From Pteria penguin (lineage: Eukaryota; Mollusca; Bivalvia; Pterioida; Pteriidae): 64,000 nt of DNA. Below, piece by piece: positions 1 to 13,400 of the stretch (its first letter is position 1; each line of letters opens with the position of its first letter). The notes below the pieces were generated by a model that was not told the origin of the DNA, did no database searches, and was given only the letters and a program-made list of their open reading frames with translations. The stretch is taken from positions 62,664,420 through 62,728,419 of the forward strand of contig CM068584.1 of the NCBI GenBank assembly GCA_035048485.1, written 5' to 3'. The position numbers were made by a program, and so were the translations under genes.

Positions 1-119
1 ACTACTCTTGACCAAATATTTGAAACAAGAAACATGTAGGACAATCACACTTAGTACAATCTGCACGTGTAACCTAGATCTTCAGTCCTTACTGCCCGCT
101 TTATGTTGTTTATTTATTA

Positions 120-281
120 ACTTACGCAAGGTATTTCGCGTGTACAGATGTTTGACCTTGAATCGCTTCTCTGCTGGAATAAACAATTCTCCTCGCGATG
201 AACTTACGCAAGTTATTTCGCGTGTACAGATGTTTGACCTTGAATCGCCACTCTGCTGGAATAAACAATTCTCCTCGCGAT
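120..281 (+). repeat. ~81-bp tandem pair inside the unit
   Basis: Two adjacent copies both run 'acttacgcaag(g/t)tatttcgcgtg' through 'caattctcctcgcgatg'. The same pair recurs in the other units (for example about 3,640-3,795, 14,343-14,505 and 17,926-18,088). In the unit starting at 10,451 the pair is damaged: part of the first copy is missing near 10,850. Confidence 0.8.
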
Positions 282-519
282 GGCCTTTAGTAATGCCGCT
301 TTCCCCAATATACAAAAGAAAGACTTGACAAAGTCTCGTATTCCACAGGTAAAGCACTGTAACTGGCGATTAATTCACACACGTTTGAAGTCCTGTATAA
401 CAGCGGCGCAGTGCGAGGTATTAAGCAAGGCAAATTCACCGCGCTTCTCTAATGTGTAATGCCGACGCTCGGAGAAGATTTCTTTATAGCCTTGTTCAGC
501 AGTAGCTCGTAGAATGTAA

Positions 520-613
520 ATTTGCTTTTTTTTTTCTTTTTTTTTTTTTTTTTTGTTTTTTTTTTTGGGGGGGGGTTGGTTTTTTTTTTTTTTTTGGGTT
601 TTTTTTTTTTTGT
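520..613 (+). repeat. Poly-T tract with internal poly-G run
   Basis: A T-rich run broken by a block of about nine G, between 'gtaaatttgc' and 'gtttaagaattcg'. It sits at the same place in every unit (about 4,055-4,130, 7,638-7,733, 11,176-11,297, 14,750-14,834 and 18,332-18,417), with different lengths and G-block positions each time. It lies inside the first of two related blocks; the second block (from about 704) lacks it. Exact lengths are not reliable because homopolymers are error-prone in long reads. Confidence 0.75.
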
Positions 614-1345
614 TTAAGAATTCGAATGCATAATACTTTCTCAAACTCTATTTTATAGAAAGCACTTTAAATCGCGATTGAATTAATCGCGAGTTACTGC
701 GCCTTGTCCATGGAAGAAGTCCTATATCACAGCGGTGTCGTGCAAGGTATTAAGCAAGGCAAATTGACCGCGCTTCTGAAGATATGTTTATTGCGTTGTT
801 CATCAGTAGAGTGCACAAAATTTGATTTTTGTTTAAGAAATCGAAATCAAAATGCTTTCTCAAACTCTTGTTTTTATAATTTGTTCATACGACGAATAAA
901 AAATACTTGAAAGTTACGCAAGTAAGATATTTTTTATAAAAAAAATCTTTAAATTGCTCACTTTCAAATACCGGGAAACATGTTTCATAGTAAAATCGTT
1001 ACGGAAAATCGTTTTCGTAATGTTTTGGAAACTAAAAGACTAAAAATAAGACAGTTTTGAACATTACGTAATTTTTAAAAAACTTTAGATTGAAATAGAG
1101 GCCAAACTAAAAGAGATAGATAATATCGGCCGATGAAAGTTCTAAAGATATGAACCTAGAGAACATAACAGTGAAAATTTGAGAGATCTACCATTAAAAC
1201 TAAAAGCTACATACGCGAAAATCGAAAAATATTAAATCTTACGTAATTCTCTTAAAACGTCGTATATTTCGAAAAATTTTTTCATTAAACGGGAGTATGT
1301 GTCTGTGAGAATGAATAGCCGAAAGATGAAATTTCAAAGTAAAGA

Positions 1346-2545
1346 GTCGGTAGATACCCTCATTCCCTATCATGCTACCAATTTTCACATCTCTACCTTT
1401 TTTTAATAAGCGAGCTTTAGCTGAAACCATTTCATTAAACATTAATGAACTTTATGTGACGTTGAAAGCATCACTTTAAAGGGGGTTGGTCGTGTTTAAA
1501 CCTAAATAACTCGAAAACGGTAAGAGTTAGCGAAAATTTGATGGCAATGTTATGCATATAAATTTTCGCGCAGAATCGATTGCAACAATCCCCGATTCGA
1601 TAAGATGAAAATTAATGGAGTTATGACGTCATTTACAAAGTATGACGTCATTTTCAGGAATTTGGTACCATGCCAATTCCCTTTTGTCAGTCGGTAGATA
1701 TTTGCATTCTCTTTTATGCTACCAAATTTCATACCTCTAGCTTTATCAATAAGCGAGACACAGGTACCTGAAGTTTTAAATTGTATTTTCAGGAAAGGCC
1801 AAACACTGAACTTTGACCGCAAATATCTCGAAAACGGTCAGAGATATCGAAAATCTGAGACCAGACCTTTCTCCTTTAACTACTTTTTCACGCAGAATCG
1901 ATTGCAACAATCCCCGATTCGAAACGATGAAAAATAAGGGAGTTATGACGTCATTTAGAAAAGTATGACGTCATTTTCAGGAATTTGGCACCTTGCCAAT
2001 TCCCTTTTGTCAGTCGGTAGATATTTGCATTCTCTTTTATGCTACCAAATTTCATACCTCTAGCTTTATCAATAAGCGAGACACAGGTACCTGAATTTTT
2101 AAATTGTATTTTCAGGAAAGGCCAAACACTGAACTTTGACCGCAAATATCTCGAAAACGGTAAGAGATATCGAAATTCTGTTGCCGGTACTTACCATTTT
2201 ACTTTTTCACGCAGAATCGATTCCAACCGTCCCCGCCTCGATCCGATTGAAAAATAAGGAGATATGACGTCATTTACAAAGTATGACGTCCATTTTCAGG
2301 AATTTTGGGCTCCATGCCAAATTCCTCTTGTCAGTCCGGTAGATATTTCTCAATCTCTATCATGCTACCAAATTTCACACCCTCTATCTTCCTCAATAAG
2401 CGAGCTATAGGCGAAAACATTTCATGAATAATTAATGAGTGTTGATGACGTCACAAACATCACTTTAAAGGGGGTTGTCGTGTTCAAACGCAAATAACTC
2501 GAGAACCGTAAGAGTTAGCGAAAATCTGAGAACACTTTACTGGTA
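1346..2545 (+). repeat. ~320-bp sub-repeat array, unit 1
   Basis: Four diverged copies, each recognisable by 'gtcggtagata', starting at about 1346, 1690, 2013 and 2334 (spacing 344, 323, 321). The two middle copies are the most alike. Each copy contains 'atgctaccaaatttcatacc'-like, 'ctcgaaaacggtaagag'-like and 'acgcagaatcgatt'-like segments. Adjacent copies are separated by a pair of ATGACGTCAT palindromes. Corresponding arrays start at about 4,916, 8,500, 12,036, 15,567 and 19,147 in the later units; the last has five copies. Confidence 0.8.
1623..1651. promoter_or_regulatory. Paired CRE-type palindromes
   Basis: Two copies of ATGACGTCAT at 1623-1632 and 1642-1651, start-to-start distance 19 bp, about two helical turns. 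TGACGTCA is the classical cAMP-response element bound by CREB/ATF bZIP factors. Similar pairs follow at 1945/1965 and 2264/2283 (the last broken by an inserted C), with single sites at 2446 and 2786. That gives about eight sites in this unit, and the pattern repeats in all units. The sites are seen; activity as regulatory elements is unproven. Confidence 0.5.
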
Positions 2546-3270
2546 GGTATTTGAACGCTCTATCGAATGGAAGAAACCCGATCAAAATCCGACTGCAAAT
2601 AAAGTCGCTAGACCTTGCCAAAGATTTGATTCGAAAATTTTCAATAATTTCAACAATATTGGCAGCATGCCATTTTCATTCTAGAGGTAGATTAAGAATG
2701 TGGAAACATGTTTAGATATAAAATTTCATGCCGATATCTCATTTAATAAGAGAGATATTAACGTATGAATATTTAATTAGCTTTGATGACGTCATAGCGA
2801 ATTTTCCCACGCTCATTGTGACTTTATTTATGGTCCGATTTCAAAAATTTTTCATATTCCCAAATCAGACCATTAAAATCTTTTCATCATAATATCTAAA
2901 ATCTAATATTGAATATATTTTTTTTTGAAATGAAAACAATCCGGGTCAAGGTCAACTTTTTCGGGGTAGAGCTACGAAAATTGACGCAGTGACATAAAAT
3001 CTTTGCATCTCCTTTTCTGAATCGAACATGCTGAAAATTTCATTCCAATCGGACAAATAACTAAGGAAGATATAGCGAATTCAAAATTTTGGCGTCGTAG
3101 GTGGCCGCTGCGCGCTTATAAGCGGTAATTTAGAATAAATTGAAAAAAATCAAATCTTAGAAAATTTAATTATCGAATCGAGCACTGAAAACAGAATAGT
3201 AATAATCTTTAATATTGAGTGATTTCTGAGCCTAAACAAAAAAAAAAACGGATGAAGAATAATAATAATA

Positions 3271-6200
3271 ACTAGAAACGAGCTAGTTGCAAAAGCAAAG
3301 AGTAGGTTTCACAAGTTAAAGTCGAAGCAGAGAAGCTGAGATCTCCTAATATAATACAAAAATTCCTTTTTCACGAAATCCAGATATCTGAATCTTTAGT
3401 GATGGTATCCGACATTGGCGCAATCTACTTGCACGAAAATTGGTAGGAAACGGCGACTTACATTATACACATTATACTGAAGCCTACTTCTCACAATATC
3501 GACTACTCTTGACCATATATTTGAAACAATAAACATGTAGGACAGTCACAATTAGTACAATCAGTACGTGTAACCTAGATCTTCAGTTCGCTTACTCTGC
3601 CCGCTTTAATGTTTGTTTTTATTTATTAAACTTACGCAAGGTATTTCGCGTGTACAGATGTTTTGACCTTGAATCGCTTCTCTGCTGGAATAAACAAATT
3701 CTCCTCCGCGATGAACTAACGCAAGTTATTTCGCGTGTACAGATGTTTGACCTTGAATCGCCACTCTGCTGGAATAAACAATTCTCCTCGCGATGGCCTT
3801 TAGTAATGCCGCTTTCTTCCCCAATAAGTACAAACAGAAAGACTTGACAAATGTCTCGTATTCCACAGGTAAAGCACTGGTCAACTGGCGATTAATTCAC
3901 ACACGTTTGAAGTCCTGTATAACAGCGGCGCAGTGGCGAGGTATTAAGCAAGGCAAATTCACACCGCGCTTCTCTAATGTGTAATGCCGACGCTCGGGAG
4001 AAGATTGTCTTTATAGCCTTGTTCATGCAGTAGCTCGTAGAATGTAAATTTGCATTTTTTTTTTCTTTTTTTTTTTTTATTTTTTTTTTTTTGGGGGGTT
4101 GGGGGGGGGTTGGGGTTTTTTTTTTTGTTTAAGAATTCGAATGCATAATACTTTTCTCAAACTCTATTTTAATAGAAAGACACTTTAAATCGCGATTGAA
4201 TTAATCGCGAGTTACTGCGCCTTGTCCATGGAAGAAGTCCTATATCACAGCGGTGTCCGTGCTATGGTATTAAGCAAGGCCAAAATTGGAACCCCGCAGC
4301 TTCTGAAGATATGTTTATTGCGTTGATTCATCCAGTAAGAGTGCCCAAAAATTTGATTTTTGTTTAAGAAATATTAATCGGAAATCAAAATGCTTCCTCA
4401 AACTCTTGGTTTTTTTTATAATTTTGTTCATACTGACGAATAAAAAAATACTTGAAAGTTACGCAAGTAAGATATTTTTTATAAAAAAAAAATCTTTAAA
4501 TTGCTCACTTTCAAATACCGGGAAACATGTTTCATAGTAAAATCGTTACGGAAAATCGTTTCGTAATGTTTTGAGAAACTAAAAGATCTAAAAAAAAATT
4601 TTTAAGACAGTTTTGGAACATTACGTTAATTTTTAAAAAACTTTAAATTGAAATAGAGGCCAAACTAAAATGAGATAGATATATATCGCCGTATGAAAGT
4701 TCTAAAGAATATGAACCTAGAAGAACATAACAGTGAAAATTTTGAAGAGATCTACCATTAAAAACTAAAAGTTCTACATACGCGAAAATCGAAAAATATT
4801 AAATCTTACGTAATTCTCTTAAAACGTCCGTATATTTCAGAAAAAATTTTTCATTAAACGGGAGTATGTGTCCTGTGAGAATGAATAGCCGAAAGATGAA
4901 ATTTCAAAGTAAAGAGTCGGTAGATAACCCTCATTCCCCTATCCTGGCAACCAATTTTCACATCTCTACCTTCTTTAAAAAGCGAGCTTATAGCTGAAAC
5001 CATTTCATTAAAACATTAATGAACTTTATGTGACGTTGAAAGCATCACTTTAAAGGGGGTTTGTCGTGTTCTAAACCTAAATAACTCGAAAACGGTAAGA
5101 GTAACCGAAAATTTGATGGCAATGTTATGCATATAAATTTTAACGCAGAATCGATAGCAACAATACCCGATTCGATAAGATGAAAATAAAAGTATTTATG
5201 ACGTATTTTAAAAAGTATGACGTCATTTTCAGTAATTTTTTACCATGCCACTTCCCTTTTGTCAGTCGGTAGATATTTGCATTCTCTTTTATGCTACCAA
5301 ATTTCATACCACTAGCTTTATCAATAAGCGAGACACAGGTACCTGAAGTTTTAAATTGTATTTTCAGGAAAGGCCAAACACAGAACTTTGACCGCAAATA
5401 TCTCGAAAACGGTAAGAGATATCGAAAATCTGAGACCAGGCCTTTGTCCTTTAACTACTTTTTCACGCAGAATCGATTGCAACAATCCCCGATTCGATAC
5501 GATGAAAAATAAGGGAGTTATGACGTCATTTAGAAAAGTATGACGTCATTTTCAGGAATTTGGCACCTTGCCAATTCCCTTTTGTCAGTCGGTAGATATT
5601 TGCATTCTCTTATATTGCTACCGAAATTTCATACCTCTAGCTTTATCAATAAGCGAGACACAGGTACCTGAAGTTTTAAATTGTATTTTCAGGAAAGGCC
5701 AAACACTGAACTTTGACCGCAAATATCTCGAAAAACGGTAAGAGAAATCGAAATTCTGTTTCTGGTATATAACATTATACATTTTCACGCATAATCGATT
5801 CCAACCGTCCAAGCCTCAATCCGATGAAAGAAATAAGGGGAGATATGATCGTCAATTTACAAAAGTATGACGTCATTTTTCAGGAATTTGGCTCCATGCC
5901 AAATTCCTCTTGTCAGTCGGTAGATATTCACAATCTCTATCATGCTACCAAATTTCATCACACCGTCTATCTTCCTCAATAAGCGAGCTATAGGCGAAAA
6001 CATTATCATGAATAATTAATGAGTGTTGATGCCGTCAACAAACATCACTTTAAAGGGGTGTTGTCGTGTTCAAATAAACGCAAATAACCTCGAGAACCGT
6101 AAGAGATAGCGAAAATCTGAGAACACACTACTGGTACGGTATTTGAACGCTCTATCGAAATGGAAGAAAACCCGATCAAAATCCGACTGCAAATAAAGTC

Positions 6201-6855
6201 GCTAGAACCTTGCCAAAGTGATTGATTCGAAAATATTCAATAATTTCAAGAAATATTGGCAGCATGCCAATTTTTCCATTCTAGAAGTAGATTAAGAATG
6301 TGGAAACATGTTTAGATATAAAATTTCATGCCGATATCTCATTTAATAAGAGAGATATTAACGTATGAATATTTAATTAGCTTTGATGACGTCATAGCGA
6401 ATTTTCCCACGCTCATTGTGACTTTATTTATGGTCCGATTTCAAAAATTTTTCATATTCCAAATCAGACCATTAAAATCTTTCATCCTACTGTCTAAAAT
6501 CTAAGATTGAAATATTTTCTTTGAAATGAAAACAATCGGGTCAAGGTCAACTTTTTCGGGGTAGAGCTACGAAATTGACGCAGTGACATAAAATCTTGCA
6601 TCTCCTTTTCTGAATCGAATGCTGAAAATTTCATTCCAATCGGACAAATAATAAGGAATTTATAGAGATTCAAAATTTTGGCGTGGTATGTGGCGCTGCG
6701 CGCTTATAAGCGGTAATTTAGATAATTAAAAAAATCAAATCTTGTAAATTTAATTTCGAATCGAACCATGTAAACAGTATAGTAATATATTTAATAATGA
6801 GTGATTTCTGTGCGGACACATAAAAAAAAAACGGATTAATAATAATAATACAATA
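3271..6855 (+). mobile_element. 3.5-kb repeat unit 2 (type 1)
   Basis: Complete unit. It starts at the ACTAG of a degraded start module ('agctagttgcaaaagc' instead of the 9-2-9 hairpin of the other units). It has no end hairpin yet is 3,585 bp, about 110 bp longer than the hairpin-free length of unit 5 (about 3,470 bp). The excess comes from many scattered 1-4 nt insertions, clearest at about 3,590-6,250. Four ~320-bp sub-repeats start at about 4,916. Internal order is as in unit 1. Confidence 0.8.
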
Positions 6856-9800
6856 ACTAAGAAAACGAGCTCGTTGCTAAAGCAACGAGTAGGTTTCACA
6901 AGTTAAAGAGTTCGAAGCAGCGAAAGCTGAGATCTCCTCCTCTAATACAAACTTCTTTTTCACGATCCAGATATCTGATCTTTAGTGATGGTATCCACAT
7001 TGCGCAATCTACTTGCAGAAATTGTAGGTAACGGCGAACTTACATTATACACATTATACTGAAGCCTACATCGCACAATATCGACTACTCTTGACCATAT
7101 ATTTGAAACAAGAAACATGTAGGACAATCACACTTAGTAACAATCTGCACGTGTAACCTAGATCTTCAGTCCTTACCTGGCCCGCTTTATGTTTGTTTAT
7201 TTATTAACTTACGCAAGGTATTTCGCGTGTACAGATGTTTGAACTTGACCTTGAATCGCTTTCTCTGCTGAAATAAACAATTCTCCTCGCGATGAACTTA
7301 CGCAAGTTATTTCGCGTGTACAGCTGTTTGACCTTGAATCGCCACTCTGCTGGAAATAAACAATTCTCCTCCAGCGGATGGCCTGTTAGGAAATGCCGCT
7401 TTCCCCAATACACAAAAGAAAAGACCTTTGACCATGTCTCGTATTCCACAGGTAAAGCACTGTAAAACTGGCGATTAATTCCACACACGTTTAAAGTCCT
7501 GTATAACAGCGGCGCAGTGCGAGGTAAATTAAGCAATGAGCAAATTCACCGCGCTTCTCTAATGTGTAAATGGCCGACGCTCGGAGAAGATTTCTTTATA
7601 GCCTTGTTCAGCAGTAGCTCGTAGAATGTAAATTTTGCTTTTTTGTTTCTTTTTTCTTTTTTTTTTTTTTTTTTTTTTGAAAGGGGGGGGGGGGTTTTTT
7701 TTTTTTTTATTTTTTGGGTTTTTTTTTTTTTGTAAAGAATTCGAATGCACATAATACTTTCTTCTCAAACTCTATTGTTATAGAAAGCACTTTAAATTCG
7801 CGATTGAATTAATCGCGAGTTTACTACTGCGCCTTTGTCCATGGAAGAAGTCCTAACCTTATCAAACAGACAGCGGTGTCGTGCAAAGGTATTAAGCAAG
7901 GCAAATTGACCAGCCGCGCTTTCTGAAGATATGTTTATTGCGTTGTTCATCAGTAAGATGTGGCCCAAAATTTGATTTTTGTTTAAAGCAAATTAAACGA
8001 AATCAAAATGCTTTCTCAAACTCTTGTTTTTATAATTTGTTCATACGACGAATAAAAAATACTTGAAAGTTACGCAAGTAAGATATTTTTATAGAAAAAT
8101 CTTTAAATTGCTCACTTTCAAAGACCGGGAAACATGTTTCATAGTAAAATCGTTACGTAAAATCGTTTCGTAATGTTTTGGAAACTAAAAGACTAAAAAT
8201 AAGACAGTTTTGAACATTACGTAATTTTTAAAAAACTTTAAATTGAAATAGAGGCCAAACTAAAAGAGATAGATAATATCGGCCGATGAAAGTTCTAAAG
8301 ATATGAACCTATAGAACATAACAGTGAAAATTTGAGAGATCTACCATTAAAACTGAAAGCTACATACGCGAAAATCGAAAAATATTAAATCTTTACGTAA
8401 TTCTCTTAAAACGTCGTAAATTCCGAAAAATTTTTTCATTAAACGGGAGTATGTGTCTGTGAGAATGAATAGCCCGAAGATGAAATTTCAAAGTAAAGAG
8501 TCGGTAGATACCCTCATTCCCTATCATGCTACCAATTTTCACATCTCTACCTTCTTTAATAAGCGAGCTTTAGCTGTAACCATTTCATTACTTTTTGTGA
8601 CGTTGAAAGCATCACTTTATAGGGGGGTGTCGTGGTTTTAAACCTAAATAACTCGAAAACGGTATAGAGTTAGCGACAAAATGATGGCAATGTTCTGCAT
8701 AGAAATTTCCGCGCAGACTCGCGCGCAACCCTCCCCGATTCGATACGATGAAAAATAAGGGAGTTATGACGTCATTTAGAAAAGTATGACGTCATTTTCA
8801 GGAATTTGGCACCTTGCCAATTCCCTTTTGTCAGTCGGTAGATATTTGCATTCTCGTTTATGCTACCAAATTTCATACCTCTAGCTTTATCAATAAGCGA
8901 GACACAGGTACCTGAAGTTTTAAATTGTATTTTCAGGAAAGGCCAAACACTGAACTTTGACCGCAAATATCTCGAAAACGGTAAGAGATATCGAAAAATC
9001 TGAGACCAGATCTTTCTCCTTTCACTACTTTTTCACGCAGAATCGATTGCAACAATCCCCGATTCGATACGATGAAAAATAAGGGAGTTATGACGTCATT
9101 TAGAAAAGTATGACGTCATTTTCAGGAATTTGGCACCTTGCCAATTCCCTTTTGTCAGTCGGTAGATATTTGCATTCTCTTTTATGCTACCAAATTTCAT
9201 ACCTCTAGCTTTATCAATAAGCGAGACACAGTTACCTGAAGTTTTTAATTGTATTTTCACGAAAGGCCATACACTGAACTTTGAGCTAAAATATCTCGTT
9301 TTCGGTAAGAGATATCTAAATTCTGTTGCTGGTATTTACCATTTTACTTTTTCACGCAGAATCGATTCCAACCGTCCCCGCCTCGATCCGATGAAAAATA
9401 AGGGAGATATGACGTCATTTACAAAGTATGACGTCATTTTCAGGAATTTGGCTCCATGCCACATTCCTCTTGTCAGTCGGTAGATATTCTCAATCTCTAT
9501 CATGCTACCAAATTTCACACCTCTATCTTCCTCAATAAGCGAGCTATAGGCGAAAACATTTCATGAATAATTAATGAGTGTTGATGACGTCTCAAACATC
9601 ACTTTAAAGGGGGTTGTCGTGTTCAAACGCAAATAACTCGAGAACCGTAAGAGTTAGCGAAAATCTGAGAACACTCTACTGGTAGGTATTTGAACGCTCT
9701 ATCGAATGGAATAAACCCGATCAAAATCCGACTGCAAATAAAGTCGCTAGACCTTGCCAAAGATTTGATTCGAAAATTTTCAATAATTTCAAAAATATTG

Positions 9801-10450
9801 GCAGCATGCCATTTTCATTCTAGAGGTAGATTAAGAATGTGGACACATGTTTAGATATAAAATTTCATGCCGATATCTCATTTAATAAGAGAGATATTAA
9901 CGTATGAATATTTAATTAGCTTTGATGACGTCATAGCGAATTTTCCCACGCTCATTGTGACTTTATTTATGGTCCGATTTCAAAAATTTTTCATATTCCA
10001 AATCAGACCATTAAAATCTTTCATCCTACTGTCTAAAATCTAAGATTGAAATATTTTTTTTGAAATGAAAACAATCGGGTCAAGGTCAACTTTTTCGGGG
10101 TAGAGCTACGAAATTGACGCAGTGACATAAAATCTTGCATCTCCTTTTCTGAATCGAATGCTGAAAATTTCATTCCAATCGGACAAATAATAAGGAAGAT
10201 ATAGCGATTCAAAATTTTGGCGTCGTAGGTGGCGCTGCGCGCTTATAAGCGGTAATTTAGAAAATTAAAAAAATCAAATCTTGAAAATTTAATTTCGAAT
10301 CGAACACTGAAAACAGAATAGTAATATCTTTAATAATGAGTGATTTCTGAGCCGTCACAAAAAAAAAAACGGATGAAGAATAATAATAAAAATAATAAGA
10401 AAAGACAGTAGAATAATAAAAGGTTTCACAAGTGAAACTTGTGAAACCTA
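6856..10450 (+). mobile_element. 3.5-kb repeat unit 3 (type 1)
   Basis: Complete unit with an intact 9-2-9 start hairpin and tag. The start is written ACTAAG rather than ACTAG. Scattered small insertions occur mainly at about 7,130-8,000. Four sub-repeats start at about 8,500. It ends with an AAT tract, one A-rich linker and one type-1 end hairpin (10,421-10,449). Confidence 0.85.
10421..10449. repeat. Type-1 end hairpin (13-3-13)
   Basis: Perfect inverted repeat with arms AGGTTTCACAAGT and ACTTGTGAAACCT around loop GAA, preceded by the linker 'aataagaaaagacagtag' and 'aataataaa'. The left arm is identical to the tag that follows the start hairpin of the type-1 units. It is followed by 'aactag', the beginning of the next unit. 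Confidence 0.9.
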
Positions 10451-13400
10451 ACTAGAAACTAGCTCGTTGCTAAAGCAACGAGTAGGTTTCACAAGTTAAA
10501 GTCGAAGCAGCGAAGCTGAGATCTCCTACTCTAATACAAAATTCTTTTTCAAGATCCAGATATCTGATCTTTAGTGATGGTATCCACATTGCGCAATCTA
10601 CTTGCAGAAATTGTAGGTAACGGCGACTTACATTATACACATTATACTGAAGCCTACATCGCACAATATCGACTACTCTTGACCATATATTTGAAACAAG
10701 AAACATGTAGGACAATCACACTTAGTACAATCTGCACGTGTAACCTAGATCATCAGTCCTTACTGCCCGCTTTATGTTGTTTATTTATTAACTTACGCAA
10801 GGAATATCGCGTGTAAAGATGTTTGACCTTGAATCGCTTCTCTGCTGGATTACGCTAGTTATTTCGCGTGTACAGATGTTTGACATTGAATCGCCACTCT
10901 GCTGGATTAAACAATTCTCCTCGCGATGTCCTTTAGTAATGACGCTTTCCCCAATATACAAAAGATAGACTTGACACAGACTCGTATTCCACAGGTAAAG
11001 AACTGTAACTGGCGATTAATTCACACACGTTTGAAGTCCTGTAGAACAGCGGCGCAGTGCGAGGTAGTAAGCATAGCAAAATTCACCGCGCTTCTCTAAT
11101 GTGAAAATGCCCGACGCTCGGAGAAGATTTTCTTTATAGCCTTGTTCAGCAGTAGGCTCGTAGAATGTAAATTTGCTTTTTTTTTTTATGTTTTTTTTTT
11201 TTTTTTATTTCTTTCTTTTTTTTTTTTTTTTGTTTTTTTTTTTTTGGGGGGGGGGGGGTTGGTTTTTTTATTTTTTGGTTTTTTTTTTTTTTTTTAAGAA
11301 TTCGAATGCATAATACTTTCCTCAAACTCTATTTTATAGAAAGCAATTTAAATCGCGATTGAATTAATCTCCCGCGAGTTACTGCGATTGTCCATGGAAG
11401 AATTCCAATTATCACAGCGGTGTCGAGCAAGGTATTAAGCAAGGCAAATTGACCGCGCTTCTGAAGATATGTTTATTGCGTTGTTCATCAGTAGAGTGCC
11501 CAAAATTTGATTTTTGTTTAAGAAATCGAAATCAAAATGCTTTCTCAAACTCTTGTTTTTATAATTTGTTCATACGACGAATAAGAAATACTTGAAAGTT
11601 ACGCAAGTAAGATATTTTTATTAAAAAAATCTTTAAATTGCTCACATTCAAATAACGGGAAACATGTTTCATATTAAAATAGTTACTGAAAATCGTTTCG
11701 TAATTTTTTGGAAACTTAATGACTAAAAATAATACATTTTTGAACATTACGTAATTTTTAAAAAACTTTAAATTGAAATAGAGGCCAAACTAAAAGAGAT
11801 AGATAATATCGGCCGATGAAAGTTCTAAAGATATGAACCTAGAGAACATAACAGTGAAAATTTGAGAGATCTACCATTAAAACTAAAAGCTACATTTAAC
11901 GCCGAAAATCGAAAAAATATTAAATCTTACGTAATTCCTCTTAAAAACGTCGTATATTTCGAAAAATATTTTCATTAAACGGGATTATGTGTCTGTGAGA
12001 ATGAATAGCCGAAATATGAAATTTCAAAGTAAAGAGTCGGTAGATAACCACATTCCCTATCATGCTACCAAATTAAACATCTCTACCTTCTTTAATAAGA
12101 GAGCTTTATCTGTAACCATTTCATTAAAAATTAATGAACTTTATGTGAAGTTGAAAGCATCACTTTAAAGGGGGTTGTCGTGTTTAAACCTAAATAACTC
12201 GAAAACGGTAATAGTTAGCGAAAATTTGATGGCAATGTTATGCATATAAATTTTCGCGCAGAATTCGATTGCAACAATCCCCGATTCGATAAGATGAAAA
12301 TTAATGGAGTTATGACGTCATTTACAAAGTATGACGTCATTTTCAGGAATTTGGCACCTTGCCAATTCCCTTTTGTCAGTCGGTAGATATTTGCATTCTC
12401 TTTTATGCTACCAAATTTCATACCTCTAGCTTTATCAATAAGCGAGAAACAGGTACCTGAAGTTTTAAATTGTATTTTCAGGAAAGGCCAAACACTGAAC
12501 TTTGACCGCAAATATCTCGAAAACGGTAAAAGATATCGAAAATCTGAGACCAGACCTTTATCCTTTAACTACTTTTTCACGCAGAATCGATTGCAACAAT
12601 CCCCGATTCGATACGATGAAAAATAAGGGAGTTATGACGTCATTTAGAAAAGTATGACGTCATTTTCAGGAATTTGGCACCTTGCCAATTCCCTTTTGTC
12701 AGTCGGTAGATATTTGCATTCTCTTTTATGCTACCAAATTTCATACCTCTAGCTTTATCAAGACACAGAGACACAGGTACCTGAAGTTTTAAATTGTATT
12801 TTCAGGAAAGGCCAAACACTGAACTTTGACCGCAAATATCTCGAAAACGGTAAGAGATATCGAAATTCTGTTGCTGGTATTTACCATTTTACTTTTTCAC
12901 GCAGAATCGATTCCAACCGTCCCCGCCTCGATCCGATGAAAAATAAGGGAGATATGACGTCATTTACAAAGTATGAACGTCATTTTCAGGAATTTGGCTC
13001 CATGCCAAATTCCTCTTGTCAGTCGGTAGATATTCTCAATCTCTATCATGCTACCAAATTTCACACCTCTATCTTCCTCAATAAGCGAGCTATAGGCGAA
13101 AACATTTCATGAATAATTAATGAGTGTTGATGACGTCACAAACATCACTTTGCAGGGGGTTGTCGTGTTCAAACGCAAATAACTCGAGAACCGTAAGAGT
13201 TAGCGAAAATCTGAGAACACACTACTGGTAGGTATTTGAACGCTCTATCGAATGGAAGAAACCCGATCAAAATCCGACTGCAAATAAAGTCGCTAGACCT
13301 TGCCAAAGATTTGATTCGAAAATTTTCAATAATTTCAAAAATATTGGCAGCATGCCATTTTCATTCTAGAGGTAGATTAAGAATGTGGAAACATGTTTAG

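Larger units (their letters stand above)
1..3270 (+). mobile_element. 3.5-kb repeat unit 1 (type 1), 5'-cut by window edge
   Basis: First copy of the tandem unit; about 230 bases of its start lie outside the window. In order it holds: an ~81-bp tandem pair (about 120-281), two related blocks sharing 'ggtattaagcaaggcaaatt' (about 385-520 and 704-890), a poly-T/poly-G tract (about 520-613), an inverted repeat TCGCGATT/AATCGCGA (about 672-692), four ~320-bp sub-repeats (1346 to about 2545), a terminal part with the 12-bp palindrome CGCTTATAAGCG, and a short AAT microsatellite before the next start module. No end hairpin is present at this junction. The reading frames of 60-140 codons here are open on both strands and show no recognisable protein, so I read the unit as non-autonomous. 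Helentron/HINE-type rolling-circle element is the best guess, from the start hairpin, shared terminal motif, microsatellite and internal tandem repeats. From about 2,280 on, scattered 1-2 nt insertions appear. Confidence 0.8.
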
